From: Reyranella sp.
GTDB taxonomy: Bacteria; Pseudomonadota; Alphaproteobacteria; Reyranellales; Reyranellaceae
Direction: 5' to 3'
Length of the DNA: 64,000 nucleotides
Assembly (NCBI RefSeq): GCF_017305915.1
Contig: NZ_JAFKJN010000016.1
Coordinates: forward strand, 248,001 to 312,000
Below the pieces are notes generated by a model. It saw only the letters and a list, made by a program, of their open reading frames with translations, ran no database searches and was not told the DNA's origin. Shown here one piece after another: positions 17,312 to 25,829 of the stretch. The stretch's first letter is position 1, and every line of letters begins with the position of its first letter. The position numbers and the translations under genes were made by a program.

Positions 17312-18219
17312 GTGCGTTTCTCCCGTATCGTTGGAGAAACCATAGCGCCCTCGAGCAACGCGCGCTCGCGCTGGAACAACACGATCACGGCATCCATCAC
17401 CGCGCGCACACGCGGCAGCGCGCGCAGGTCGCGATGGACCAGCAGCCACTGGTCGGCGAACACCTCGTCGATGACGCCGCCGACGCGCTGCAACACGGGA
17501 TCGGTGTCGCCGAGATAGCAAGGCAGGACCGCAAGTCCCGCGCCCGACTGCACGGCGCGGTGCAGCACCAACCAGTTGTTGCACCGTATGACAGGACGCG
17601 CGCCAGCCAAGCGCTTGTGCAGCCAGTGCTGGCCCGGCATGTAGCTGTGATTGTCGTCGAACCCGATCCACGGCAGGCTTTCCAGCGCAGGTTTGCGGGG
17701 AAGCGGGAAATCGCGCGCGGCATAGATCGCATAGGCGACGCGGCCCAGCTTGCGCGCCACGATCTCGGCAAGATCGGGCACCTGCTCGCGGATCAGGAGA
17801 TCGGCCTCGCGCCGCGAGAGATTGGCCAGCATGTGGCTTTCCACCACCTCGAACTCTATGCGGCTTAGCCGCTCTCGCAGCCACGGCAAATGACGCGCCA
17901 GCAAGGCGGCCATCGCCTCGCCGGAGGACAGTCGCACGACGCCGCTCACGGTGTCGCCGAGGGCCGCGCTGCGGCGGTTGATCGACAACGCGGCCTTCTC
18001 CATCGCCTCGGTATCGGCGATGAGCTGCTCGCCGGCCGCGGTCGGCACGAAGCGGTCGGGCAGGCGTTCGAACAGCCGCGCGCCGATCTCCTTCTCGAGC
18101 GCCTGGACGCGACGCGCCACCGTGGGATGGCTCACCCCCAGCGCCTTGGCGGCGGTGGTCAGCGTGCCCCCGCGCGCGAGCGAGAGGAAAATGCGGAGGT
18201 CATCCCAGCTCGGCTGCAT
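17308..18219 (-). CDS. LysR-family transcriptional regulator
   Basis: The 303-residue protein has an N-terminal winged helix (about 5-64, with GTLTTAAKALGVSHPTVARRVQALE) and a type 2 periplasmic-fold effector domain (about 90-290). The ATG at 18219 is preferred to a TTG six bases upstream. A dyad (18219-18234) overlaps the start, suggesting autorepression. It is divergent from the fused ABC exporter, with 71 bp between, and coupled to the downstream serine hydrolase. Control of both neighbours is the simplest inference. Confidence 0.92.
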   Translation of the reverse strand: MQPSWDDLRIFLSLARGGTLTTAAKALGVSHPTVARRVQALEKEIGARLFERLPDRFVPTAAGEQLIADTEAMEKAALSINRRSAALGDTVSGVVRLSSGEAMAALLARHLPWLRERLSRIEFEVVESHMLANLSRREADLLIREQVPDLAEIVARKLGRVAYAIYAARDFPLPRKPALESLPWIGFDDNHSYMPGQHWLHKRLAGARPVIRCNNWLVLHRAVQSGAGLAVLPCYLGDTDPVLQRVGGVIDEVFADQWLLVHRDLRALPRVRAVMDAVIVLFQRERALLEGAMVSPTIREKRT

Positions 18220-18234
18220 GTACAAAATTGTACA
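18219..18234. promoter_or_regulatory. Dyad over the lysR start, likely operator
   Basis: TGTACA-AAAT-TGTACA is a 16-bp double palindrome covering the lysR start codon and its leader, 57 bp before the ABC exporter start. It is placed as an autoregulatory LysR site would be. The regulator-site pairing is inferred. Confidence 0.5.
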
Positions 18235-18290
18235 GGGAATTTTCCGAATTGTGCACTGACGAATAGGAATGTTCGGCCTAGTCTTTCACC

Positions 18291-21200
18291 ATGCACATCG
18301 AACCGCGTCTCCTCGCCTTCACCAGAGGCATCCGGACCCGCATCGCCGGGGCCGTCGTCCTCGGCCTCTTCTCGGTCGCGCTGGGCGTCGCGCGGCTCGG
18401 CCTGCTGGGCTGGCTGATCGGCCAGGTCTTCGCCGGCCGCGGGCTCGCCGACCTCGTCTGGCCGGCGGTGCTGATCGGCGTGGTGATGGTGCTGCGCGGT
18501 GCCGCCGAGCATTGGCGCGCGGTCGTGGCGCACGAGAACGCCGCGTGGGTGCAGAAGCGGCTGCGGCGGACGCTGTACGACAAGATCGCGAGCCTCGGCC
18601 CGGGAACGGTCGGCCGCCAGCGCTCGGGCGGTCTGACCCTGTCGATGATCGACGGCGTCGAGCAGCTCGAGACCTATTTCGGCCAGTTCCTGCCGCAGTT
18701 CCTGATCGCGTTGCTGACGCCGCTGCTGATCTTCGTCGTCGTCACCCTGATCGACCTGCCGGTGGCGCTGGTCATGCTGGGCTTCGCGCTGGTGGCGCTG
18801 TTCGCGCCGGCGCTGTGGCACAAGATGGACGTCGCCAACAGCCGCGAGCGCCAGCGCGCCTATGCGAGCTTCGCCGCGGAGTTCCTCGATTCGATCCAGG
18901 GCTTGGCCACGCTCAAGGCGTTCGGCCAGGGCAAGGTGCGCGCCGACAAGCTCGAGGTCGAGGCGCGCGATCTGTTCCGCCGCACCATGTGGGTGCTCGG
19001 TACCAACACCTTGGCGCGCGGCATCACCGATACCGCGATCGCCTGCGGTGCCGCCGGCGCGCTGATCTACGGCGCGGTGCGCGTCGAATCCGGCGCGATG
19101 GCGCTGACCTCGCTGCTGGTGATCATGATGCTGGGCGTCGAGATCTACCGGCCGATGCGCGAGCTGCGCACCGTGCTGCACCAGGGCATGGTCGGCCTCT
19201 CGGCGGCGCAGGGCATCTACAAGATCCTCGACGACAAGCCCGCCGTTGCCGATGTGCTCCCCACCCCGCTCGACAAGGCGCTGGCGCCGACTATCGCCTT
19301 CGAGGACGTGCGCTTCGCCTATCCGGGCACGCGTCGGACCGTGCACGACAACCTCACCTTCCGCGCGAAGGCGGGCGAGCGGCTGGGCATCGTCGGCCCG
19401 TCGGGCGGCGGCAAGTCGTCGATCGTGCGCCTGCTGCTGCGCTTCTACGATCCCGATCGCGGCCGCATCACTCTGGGCGGCCATGACCTGCGCACGCTCT
19501 CGTTCGAGCAGATCCGGGCGCTCATTTCGGTGGTGAACCAGGACACCTTCCTGTTCCACGGCACGGTCGAGGAGAACATCCGCCTCGGCCAACCCGAGGC
19601 GACGCACGCGCAGATCGAGCAGGCGACGCGCGTCGCCAACATCCACGACTTCATCCTGAGCCTGCCGCAGGGTTACGCGACGGTGATCGGCGAGAAGGGC
19701 ATCAAGCTCTCCGGCGGCCAGCGCCAGCGTCTCGCCATCGCGCGCGCCCTGCTGCGCGACACGCCGATCCTGGTGCTCGACGAGGCGCTCAGCGCCGTCG
19801 ATGCCGAGAACGAGGCGGTCATCCAGGAAGCGCTCGACCGCCTGATGCAGGGCCGCACGACGCTCATATTGGCCCATCGCCTGTCGAGCGTGATCGACTG
19901 CGACCGCATCCTGGTGCTGAACGGCGGCAAGGTGTCGGAGCAAGGCCGCCACGACGAGCTGATGACCAAGGGCGGCATCTATGCCGGCCTGATGGCTGAG
20001 CAGGTGAAGGAGTCGACCACCTCCGCCACCGTCGACACCTTCGACACGCCGACGCGCGTCGAGAGCATCGCCGACACGCCGGGCGGCGCGGTGAAGCCCC
20101 TGACCGAGGGCATCATCAAGGCCGAGGGCCTCACCTGGTATCAGGTCGTCGCGGCGCTGATGAAGGTGATCCTGCCGTGGAAGGGCAAGCTCACCGCGAC
20201 CTTCCTGTTCGGCGTGCTGCGCGTGGTGACCTTCATCGGCGTCGGCGTGCTGTCGGCGCTGATCGTGCTGGCGCTCAAGAACCACCAGCCGTGGACCGGC
20301 CTCGCGATCGGGCTCGCCGTCATCGCGCCGCTCTCGGGCGTGCTGCACTGGCTGGAGTCGTGGCTGGCGCACGACATGGCCTTCCGCCTGCTGGCCGAGA
20401 TGCGCATCGACGCCTTCCGCAAGCTCGATGCGCTGGCGCCCGCCTATCTGGTGCGCCGCCGCACCGGCGATCTGATGGCGCTCGCCACCCACGACATCGA
20501 GCTGGTCGAGTACTTCTTCGCCCACACCGTGGCGCCCGCCTTCGTCGCCATCCTGATCCCGGCCGTGGTGATCGCGGCGCTGGCGACGGCAAACGGCTGG
20601 CTGGCGCTGGCGCTGCTGCCCTTCCTGCTCGCGGTGGGCCTCAGCCCCTTCCTGATGCGCAAGCGCGTCGATCGCCTGGGCAGCCAGGCGCGCGAGGCGG
20701 CCGGCGAGCTCGGCGCCTTCGCTGTCGATTCGGTGCAAGGCCTGGGCGAGATCGTCGCCTTCCAGCAGGAGAGCCGCCGCGGCGACCGCCTCAACGAGCT
20801 CAGCCAACGCCACATCGACCTGCGCCTGCCCTTCTTCCGCGAGCTCACGCTGCAGCACGCCATCCTCGAAGTGCTGACGGGCTTGGGCGGCCTCGCGGTC
20901 GTGGTCACCGGCGCGGTGCTGTCGTCGCACGGCGCGATCGATCCCGGTCTGCTGCCTCTGCTTACCATCCTGGCGATGGCGGCCTTCCTGCCGGTGTCGG
21001 AGATCGCCCAGATCGGCCGCCAGCTCGCCGACACGCTGGGCGCCACGCGGCGCGTCTATGCGCTGGCCAACGAGCCGATCCCGGTGCGCGACGGCCCGGG
21101 CGCCGCGGCCAGAAGCGGTGCGGCGGCGCTGGCCCTCGAAAGCGTGCGCTTCGCCTATCCCGGCCAGACGCGCTGCGCGCTGTCCGACGTGAGCTTCACC

Positions 21201-21872
21201 ATCCCGGCCGGCAAGACGGTGGCGCTGGTCGGCACCTCGGGCGCGGGCAAGACGACGACCGCACAATTGCTGATGCGCTTCTGGGATCCCGACTCGGGCC
21301 GCATCACCCTGAACGGCGCCGACCTCAGGGACTACAAGCTCGACGACCTGCGCCGCATGATCGCGCTGGTGGCGCAGGACACTTACCTGTTCAACGACAC
21401 CCTGCGCGCCAACGTCCTGATCGCCCGCCCCGACGCCTCGGAGCCCGAGCTGCAGGCCGCGATCAAGCACGCCTCGCTGACCGAGCTGGTGGCCAACCTG
21501 CCCGACGGCCTCGACTCGCCGGTCGGCGAGCGCGGTACGTCGCTGAGCGGCGGCCAGCGCCAGCGCGTCGCCATCGCGCGCGCCTTCCTGAAGGACGCGC
21601 CGATCCTGATCCTCGACGAGGCGACCTCGCACCTCGATGCGGTAAACGAACAGGCGGTGCGCCGCGCGCTCGACCTGTTGCAGACCGACCGCACCACCAT
21701 CGTCATTGCCCATCGCCTGTCGACGGTGCGCGACGCCGACCTGATCGTGGTGCTCGACGAAGGCCGCGTCGCCGAGACCGGCACGCATGCCGCACTCTTG
21801 ATGAAGGGAGGCTTGTACGCCCGGTTGGTCTCGCGCCAACTTGCAGCCGCTTACGCGCCTGCGGCATCCTGA
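18291..21872 (+). CDS. Fused full-length ABC exporter (TMD-NBD-TMD-NBD, CydDC-like)
   Basis: A single 1193-residue polypeptide contains two complete ABC exporter halves. Half 1 has about six membrane helices (15-300), Walker A GPSGGGKSS at 369-377, LSGGQRQR and Walker B ILVLDEALSAVD. Half 2 starts near 625 with a second helical set, Walker A GTSGAGKTT at 981-989, LSGGQRQR and ILILDEATSHLD. The halves diverge, as in the CydD/CydC pair (usually two genes, exporting thiols such as glutathione and cysteine), but lipid or drug export is equally possible. It is divergent from a LysR regulator. No cydAB is nearby. The Bug gene just after it is decayed. Confidence 0.9.
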   Translation: MHIEPRLLAFTRGIRTRIAGAVVLGLFSVALGVARLGLLGWLIGQVFAGRGLADLVWPAVLIGVVMVLRGAAEHWRAVVAHENAAWVQKRLRRTLYDKIASLGPGTVGRQRSGGLTLSMIDGVEQLETYFGQFLPQFLIALLTPLLIFVVVTLIDLPVALVMLGFALVALFAPALWHKMDVANSRERQRAYASFAAEFLDSIQGLATLKAFGQGKVRADKLEVEARDLFRRTMWVLGTNTLARGITDTAIACGAAGALIYGAVRVESGAMALTSLLVIMMLGVEIYRPMRELRTVLHQGMVGLSAAQGIYKILDDKPAVADVLPTPLDKALAPTIAFEDVRFAYPGTRRTVHDNLTFRAKAGERLGIVGPSGGGKSSIVRLLLRFYDPDRGRITLGGHDLRTLSFEQIRALISVVNQDTFLFHGTVEENIRLGQPEATHAQIEQATRVANIHDFILSLPQGYATVIGEKGIKLSGGQRQRLAIARALLRDTPILVLDEALSAVDAENEAVIQEALDRLMQGRTTLILAHRLSSVIDCDRILVLNGGKVSEQGRHDELMTKGGIYAGLMAEQVKESTTSATVDTFDTPTRVESIADTPGGAVKPLTEGIIKAEGLTWYQVVAALMKVILPWKGKLTATFLFGVLRVVTFIGVGVLSALIVLALKNHQPWTGLAIGLAVIAPLSGVLHWLESWLAHDMAFRLLAEMRIDAFRKLDALAPAYLVRRRTGDLMALATHDIELVEYFFAHTVAPAFVAILIPAVVIAALATANGWLALALLPFLLAVGLSPFLMRKRVDRLGSQAREAAGELGAFAVDSVQGLGEIVAFQQESRRGDRLNELSQRHIDLRLPFFRELTLQHAILEVLTGLGGLAVVVTGAVLSSHGAIDPGLLPLLTILAMAAFLPVSEIAQIGRQLADTLGATRRVYALANEPIPVRDGPGAAARSGAAALALESVRFAYPGQTRCALSDVSFTIPAGKTVALVGTSGAGKTTTAQLLMRFWDPDSGRITLNGADLRDYKLDDLRRMIALVAQDTYLFNDTLRANVLIARPDASEPELQAAIKHASLTELVANLPDGLDSPVGERGTSLSGGQRQRVAIARAFLKDAPILILDEATSHLDAVNEQAVRRALDLLQTDRTTIVIAHRLSTVRDADLIVVLDEGRVAETGTHAALLMKGGLYARLVSRQLAAAYAPAAS

Positions 21873-21876
21873 TGAA

Positions 21877-22556
21877 GTGAAGTTCATCCCGCGTCGCCGT
21901 TCCCTGCTTGGCCTCGCGGCCGCCCAGGCAACACCGGACAGGCGGCCGGCGAGGCGCTGAAGCTCTCGTCCGCCATGGACGGCTCGGTGATCGCCTTCAT
22001 GCCGTCGACCACCATCGCCTTGCGCGCCGCAGTCGCGGCCTTTCCGTTCGATCCTGAGAAGGACCTCGCCCCCATCACCACCGCCGGCACGTTCGAAACA
22101 GCACTCGCCGTCTCGCCACGCGCCGGCGTGACCTCCGTCCGCACGTTCGCCCTGTGGGCCCGTGACGGCGAGCCCGAACGCCGCCGCATCGGCGTCACGG
22201 TCACCGACTCCCTGCTGCAGGTCTACGCCCGCACGATCGGCCGCGCGATCGACGGCGACCGGCGCCTCGCCGCGGCGCCCGACGTGCCGACGGCGAACGA
22301 GCTCGGCTTTCCCGGCATGCTGACCGAGGAATGGTATGGCTTCTTCGCCTCGGCGGCGGCACCGCCGGCGACCGTGGCGGAATGGAACCGCCAGATCGGC
22401 GCCGTGCTCGCCGAACGCGAGGTCGCCACGACGCTGGCGAAAAATGGCCTGCAGATCGTGGGCTCGACGCCGCAGCAGGCGGCCGACCGCGTGCGCGCCC
22501 ATCTCGAGAGCTGGCGCACGCGCATGGCGGCGTTCAAACTGGAGCCGTTGAACTAG
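21877..22556 (+). pseudogene. Decayed Bug-family receptor gene
   Basis: GTG at 21877 opens a twin-arginine-like leader (KFIPRRRSLLGLAAA) that stops after about 27 codons. The reading then resumes in another frame with Bug-like text (GEALKLSSAMDGSVIAF from about 21948) and continues to 22556, including the family motif APDVPTANELGFPG and the usual C-terminal helix. Most of the ligand-binding N-lobe and a middle part are missing, so at least one frameshift and two deletions are needed. A full-length family member has about 320 residues. Confidence 0.8.
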
Positions 22557-22570
22557 ACGAGGAGATGCCG

Positions 22571-22957
22571 ATGTTCAGCCACCTCACGGTCGGCAGCAAC
22601 GACTTGGCTCGCGCCAAGGCCTTCTATGACGGCGTGGGCAAGCCGCTCGGCCTGGTCTTGCACCTGGACTACCCCGACGCAGGCATGGGCTACGGCCGCC
22701 AGGGCGGGCGGCCGCAGCTCTGGATCGTCCGGCCGATCGACAAGCAGGCGGCATCGGTCGGCAACGGCATCACCATCGGGCTCGAGGCCGACACACGGCC
22801 TGCTGTCGACGCTGCTTACGCGGCGGCGATGGCCAATGGCGGCAAGGACGAGGGCAAGCCGGGTTTGCGCGCGCACTATCACCCGAACTACTACGGCGCC
22901 TATGTTCGCGATCCGGACGGCAACAAGGTCTGCATCGTTTGCCACAAGCCAGCGTAA
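22571..22957 (+). CDS. VOC (glyoxalase/bleomycin-resistance fold) protein
   Basis: The 128-residue protein has the beta-alpha-beta-beta-beta pattern of VOC domains, MFSHLTVGSNDLARAKAFYD at the start and YGAYVRDPDGNKVCIVCH at the end. The late Asp-Pro-Asp-Gly-Asn motif is a family hallmark. ATG 22571 is preferred to ATG 22565 because GAGGAG (22559-22564) is then correctly spaced. The substrate is unknown. It lies 37 bp upstream of the glutaredoxin-DinB gene and is probably cotranscribed with it. Confidence 0.85.
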   Translation: MFSHLTVGSNDLARAKAFYDGVGKPLGLVLHLDYPDAGMGYGRQGGRPQLWIVRPIDKQAASVGNGITIGLEADTRPAVDAAYAAAMANGGKDEGKPGLRAHYHPNYYGAYVRDPDGNKVCIVCHKPA

Positions 22958-22983
22958 GGCGTAGCATTCTCTCATGCGTGTTC

Positions 22984-22988
22984 AGGAG
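22984..22988 (+). promoter_or_regulatory. Shine-Dalgarno site upstream of the TGA-containing gene
   Basis: AGGAG with a 6-nt spacer precedes ATG 22995. It places translation start 33 nt before the in-frame TGA. By contrast the GTG at 23088, the next usable start after the TGA, has no ribosome site. Confidence 0.7.
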
Positions 22989-22994
22989 TCGGTG

Positions 22995-23744
22995 ATGGAA
23001 CCGTTCAAGGTGTTCTGGCAGCCGGGTTGAACCAGCTGTCTGAGACTCAAAGAGTTTCTATCGGTCCGTGGGATCGACTTCGTTTCAGTGAATGTCCTGG
23101 AAGCCCCCAACGGCCTCGCCGAATTGCAAAGGCTGGGCGCGCGTTCGGTGCCGGTGCTCTCGCGCGGTACCGCGTTCACCTTCGGTCAGAGCACCAAGCA
23201 GATCGTCGACTTCCTCGGCCTCAACGAGAAGAGCGGCCCCGAGCTCTCGACCGACGAGCTGGCGGCGCGCGTCGACAAATACATGGGCGCGGCGCTGGAG
23301 CTGATCCCGCTGATGCCGGCCGACCGGCTGGCCACCCACGTGCCGGGCCGGCCGCGCAGCTACCGCACCCTCGGTTTCCACCTGTTCCGCGTGGTGGCGG
23401 CGTTCCTCGATGCCAACCAGGGCACGACGCTCGTCCAGGCGGCGTTCCGCGAGGAGCCCAAGCCCGACGCCACGACAGCCGAGCTGATCGCCTATGGCGA
23501 GAGCGTGCGGCAGCGCTTCCAGGATTGGTGGCGCAAGGGCGACACCGCGCCAGCCAAGGAGCTGCCCACCTACTACGGCGCGCAGAGCTTGCATGAACTG
23601 ATGGAGCGCACTACCTGGCATTGTGGCCAGCACGTGCGCCAGTATATGATGTTGCTGGAGAAGGAAGGCGTCTCGCACCATACGCCGCTCAAGCCGCCGG
23701 ACTTCACCAGGCTGCCCTTCCCGCAGAACGTGTGGGACGGCTGA
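22995..23744 (+). CDS. Probable selenoprotein: glutaredoxin-like domain (UxxC) fused to a DinB-like domain
   Basis: Read through the TGA at 23028-23030, the gene gives 249 residues. The N-terminus MEPFKVFWQPG-U12-TSC15-LRLKEFL matches a glutaredoxin/thioredoxin fold with Sec where the first redox Cys belongs. It continues through FVSVNVLEAPNG and the cis-proline segment RSVPVLSRG (about 56-64). Residues about 90-249 resemble DinB/DUF664 four-helix proteins (YRTLGFHLFRVV, HELMERTTWHCGQHVRQYM). No other stop interrupts the frame. The codons after the TGA (AGA CTC AAA GAG TTT CTA) are rare-looking for this genome and form a hairpin, as expected for a bacterial SECIS. The alternative is a recent nonsense mutation of TGC/TGT. 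No selA, selB, selC or selD gene is in the window to settle it. Confidence 0.75.
23042..23058 (+). promoter_or_regulatory. Candidate SECIS hairpin 1 after the in-frame TGA
   Basis: Stem GAGACTC/GAGTTTC has 7 bp (one G-U) and loop AAA, with the loop 19 nt after the TGA. The position is typical of bacterial SECIS elements, but the apical loop lacks the usual G. The stem uses unusual codons for this genome. Confidence 0.45.
23061..23077 (+). promoter_or_regulatory. Candidate SECIS hairpin 2 after the in-frame TGA
   Basis: Stem TCGGTCC/GGATCGA has 7 bp (one G-U) and loop GTG, with 37 nt between the TGA and the loop. The loop begins with G as the SECIS consensus asks, but the distance is at the far end of the range I recall for bacteria. 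Either hairpin, or both stacked, could be the element. Confidence 0.4.
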
Positions 23745-23806
23745 AACCTTCGGGCTTTCAGGGCGTTAGCTGCCACAGAGATGCCCCCACAGCCCGGAGG
23801 ACGATC

Positions 23807-24187
23807 ATGCGCGGCAACGGCACGGCCCATTCGATCCCCAGCAAGGATCTGATCAAGGAAATCAATGCGTTGAAGATGCAGCTCAAGCGCGTCTCCGACG
23901 CCATGGCCAATGATGCCAGCGACGGTGTCAACCGCGCCATCGACGCCGTCGAGACCAAGGGCCGCGAGACCATCGACGATGCAGTCGATGCCGCCCAGCG
24001 CTTCATCGACGAATATTCCGAGACCGCCAAGGACACCGCGTCCAAGCTGGCCAGCAAGTCGAGCCAGATGCGCGACAGCGCCGCCGACTCGCTGGTTGAG
24101 ACCGTGAAGGCCCGGCCGTTCGGAACGCTCGCGGCCGTGATCGGCATCGGCTTCCTTGCGGGGTACCTTTGTCGTCGGCAGTCCTGA
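23807..24187 (+). CDS. DUF883 (ElaB/YqjD-like) membrane-anchored protein
   Basis: The 126-residue protein has a long charged amphipathic helical region (about 12-100) and one C-terminal membrane segment (FGTLAAVIGIGFLAGYL) followed by the short basic end CRRQS. This is the layout of ElaB/YqjD/YgaM proteins, which sit in the inner membrane and bind ribosomes in E. coli. The start has GGAGG six bases upstream. It is followed by a small membrane protein gene, a common pairing. Confidence 0.88.
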   Translation: MRGNGTAHSIPSKDLIKEINALKMQLKRVSDAMANDASDGVNRAIDAVETKGRETIDDAVDAAQRFIDEYSETAKDTASKLASKSSQMRDSAADSLVETVKARPFGTLAAVIGIGFLAGYLCRRQS

Positions 24188-24248
24188 CCGCAAGGTCGGC
24201 AAGGCCGCCCCTGACAGCCCGGCTACCGATAGGCCGAGGGGACCTCCC

Positions 24249-24515
24249 TTGATCGCCTCGCTGATCCGCCTGGTCGCGCTGCCCACAATGGCGCGCGGCC
24301 TGCGCGACAGCGCGACCGACGCCGCGACCCGCGCCGGCCTCACCCTCGCCGCGGGCGTCGTCGGCGGGGTCGGCCTGCTGTGCCTCAGCTATGCCGGGTT
24401 GACCGTGCTGCAGCGTGAGATGGATCCGGCGGCCGCCTGGGCGATCGTCGGCGGCCTCTATGGCGCCGCCGGCGGCGGCCTCTACTTCGCCGCCATGAGG
24501 CGCCGCCGAGGCTGA
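24249..24515 (+). CDS. Small membrane protein following DUF883 gene (holin-like?)
   Basis: About 88 residues with two membrane segments (LTLAAGVVGGVGLLCLSYAG and AAWAIVGGLYGAAGGGLYFA) separated by a short charged loop, and a basic C-terminus RRRRG. The start is unsure. TTG 24249 after GAGGGG is used here, and a TTG at 24156 would overlap the upstream gene. Partners of DUF883 proteins are often annotated as phage-holin-family (superfamily III) envelope proteins. No lysis genes are nearby, so a phage role is not supported. Its end overlaps the convergent permease gene by 34 bp. Confidence 0.65.
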   Translation: MIASLIRLVALPTMARGLRDSATDAATRAGLTLAAGVVGGVGLLCLSYAGLTVLQREMDPAAAWAIVGGLYGAAGGGLYFAAMRRRRG

Positions 24516-25714
24516 CGGGCGGGCCTGGGTTTGCCGGGTTTGGGCTTATAGCCGCGCGAGGCCAGCGGGGGCAGCGAGGAAACCCGCCGGCTCACCGGCC
24601 GATCATCCGAAAGCAACACTTCGAGCCAGCGCAGCGACGGCAGGTGCGCCGCAATCGTGCTGATCAGGATCAGCAGCGGCACCGCCACGATCGCGCCGAT
24701 CGCCCCCCACATCCAGCCCAACAGGGCAATCACCACGAACACCGCCACGGTGTTGAGGGCGCAACGCCGGCTCACGAAGGCGGGCGTCACGAATTGCGAT
24801 TCGGCGAAGTGGATCAGGGTCAGGATGGCGGGTGCCGCGACGATGCGTGGCCAATCCTCGAAGGTCAGCAGCGCCACCAGCGTGACCAGCGCGATCACCA
24901 CCGGCGGCCCGACGAAGGGCACGAAGGAGGCGATGCCCAGCAGCACGCCCCACATCATGGCGTTGGGCAGGCCGAGCAGCACCAGCGCCGTCGTCGCCAG
25001 CACCGCGACCACGAGATAGATGACCGCCAGCGAGAACAGGTAATGACCGACCCGGTCGTTGATGTCGCGCATCATGCGGGCGAGCCGCACGCGCGTATCG
25101 AAGCCCGCCGGGATGCGCAGGATCTGGCGGCGATGGCCATTGCGATGCGCCAGCAGCATGAAGGCGAGCACGCCTGCGTAGGCGATCTGCAGGATCACCG
25201 CCGGTGCGGTGCTGGCGAGCTGGCCGAGCAGGGTGCGGTTCTGGGCCACCACCTTCTCGGACTCGGCGGCCTTGGCAGCACCCGCGGCCGTCGCCTGCTC
25301 CACCGAGTGGGTAAGCTCCTCCATGAAGGCCAGCGACTTGCGCAGGCCCTCGAGCTTGCGCTGCAGGGTCAGCGTGAGATACGGCGCCTGCGCCGCCCAG
25401 TCGGCGATCGACGGGATCACCAAGGACAGGACACCGGCGACCGCCAAGGCAAGGAACACCACCGCGATCGCGGCCGCGGATGTGGGCGACAGGCGCATGC
25501 GCTCGAATGTGTTGGCGACCGGCGTCAGGATCAGCGCCAGCACGACGGCGCCCGCGGTGGGAATCAGGAAGTCGCGGGCCACGTAGCCGACGGCGGCGAT
25601 GGCGCACACGGCGAGGATGATCAGCGGCCGGCGGATCGCCGAGTTCCCCCGCACATGGACGACCGGAACGTGGGCGGCGGGCTGATCCAACGGCCTTGTC
25701 TCCTGTGGCTTCAT
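24482..25714 (-). CDS. AI-2E/PerM-family transporter
   Basis: The 410-residue polytopic membrane protein has an N-terminal helix pair (IRRPLIILAVCAIAAVGYVARDFLIP), a periplasmic/coiled middle (about 115-165, ending near VVAQNRTLLGQL), and the family's C-terminal block with LLGLPNAMMWGVLLGIASFVPFVGP and LLGWMWGAIGAIVAVPLL. Relatives export AI-2, ions or unknown solutes, so function is open. The C-terminus is strongly basic (KPKPGKPRPARQPRRR). Start ATG 25714 was chosen at MKPQETRPL. A longer upstream frame exists but has no family similarity. Confidence 0.9.
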   Translation of the reverse strand: MKPQETRPLDQPAAHVPVVHVRGNSAIRRPLIILAVCAIAAVGYVARDFLIPTAGAVVLALILTPVANTFERMRLSPTSAAAIAVVFLALAVAGVLSLVIPSIADWAAQAPYLTLTLQRKLEGLRKSLAFMEELTHSVEQATAAGAAKAAESEKVVAQNRTLLGQLASTAPAVILQIAYAGVLAFMLLAHRNGHRRQILRIPAGFDTRVRLARMMRDINDRVGHYLFSLAVIYLVVAVLATTALVLLGLPNAMMWGVLLGIASFVPFVGPPVVIALVTLVALLTFEDWPRIVAAPAILTLIHFAESQFVTPAFVSRRCALNTVAVFVVIALLGWMWGAIGAIVAVPLLILISTIAAHLPSLRWLEVLLSDDRPVSRRVSSLPPLASRGYKPKPGKPRPARQPRRRLMAAK

Positions 25715-25829
25715 CGAGCGGACCTCAAGGAACGGATGACGGCGCGCGTGGTTGCGATGACCGCCGCGGTGCACGCAAAAACATTCTGTTTGACTCACGG
25801 CGAAACAGAGTTGGAGTCGCCGCGTTTCC

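Noticed and set aside
18159..22502. A very long open frame (about 1447 codons) on the minus strand across the LysR/ABC-exporter region
   Set aside because: It is antisense to the well-supported exporter gene, has the Arg/Ala/Asp/Gln-rich low-complexity composition typical of high-GC shadows, and shows no domain.
23088..23744. A 218-residue DinB protein starting at GTG 23088
   Set aside because: There is no ribosome site, and the start falls inside a glutaredoxin-like fold whose first strand and redox motif lie upstream in the same frame.
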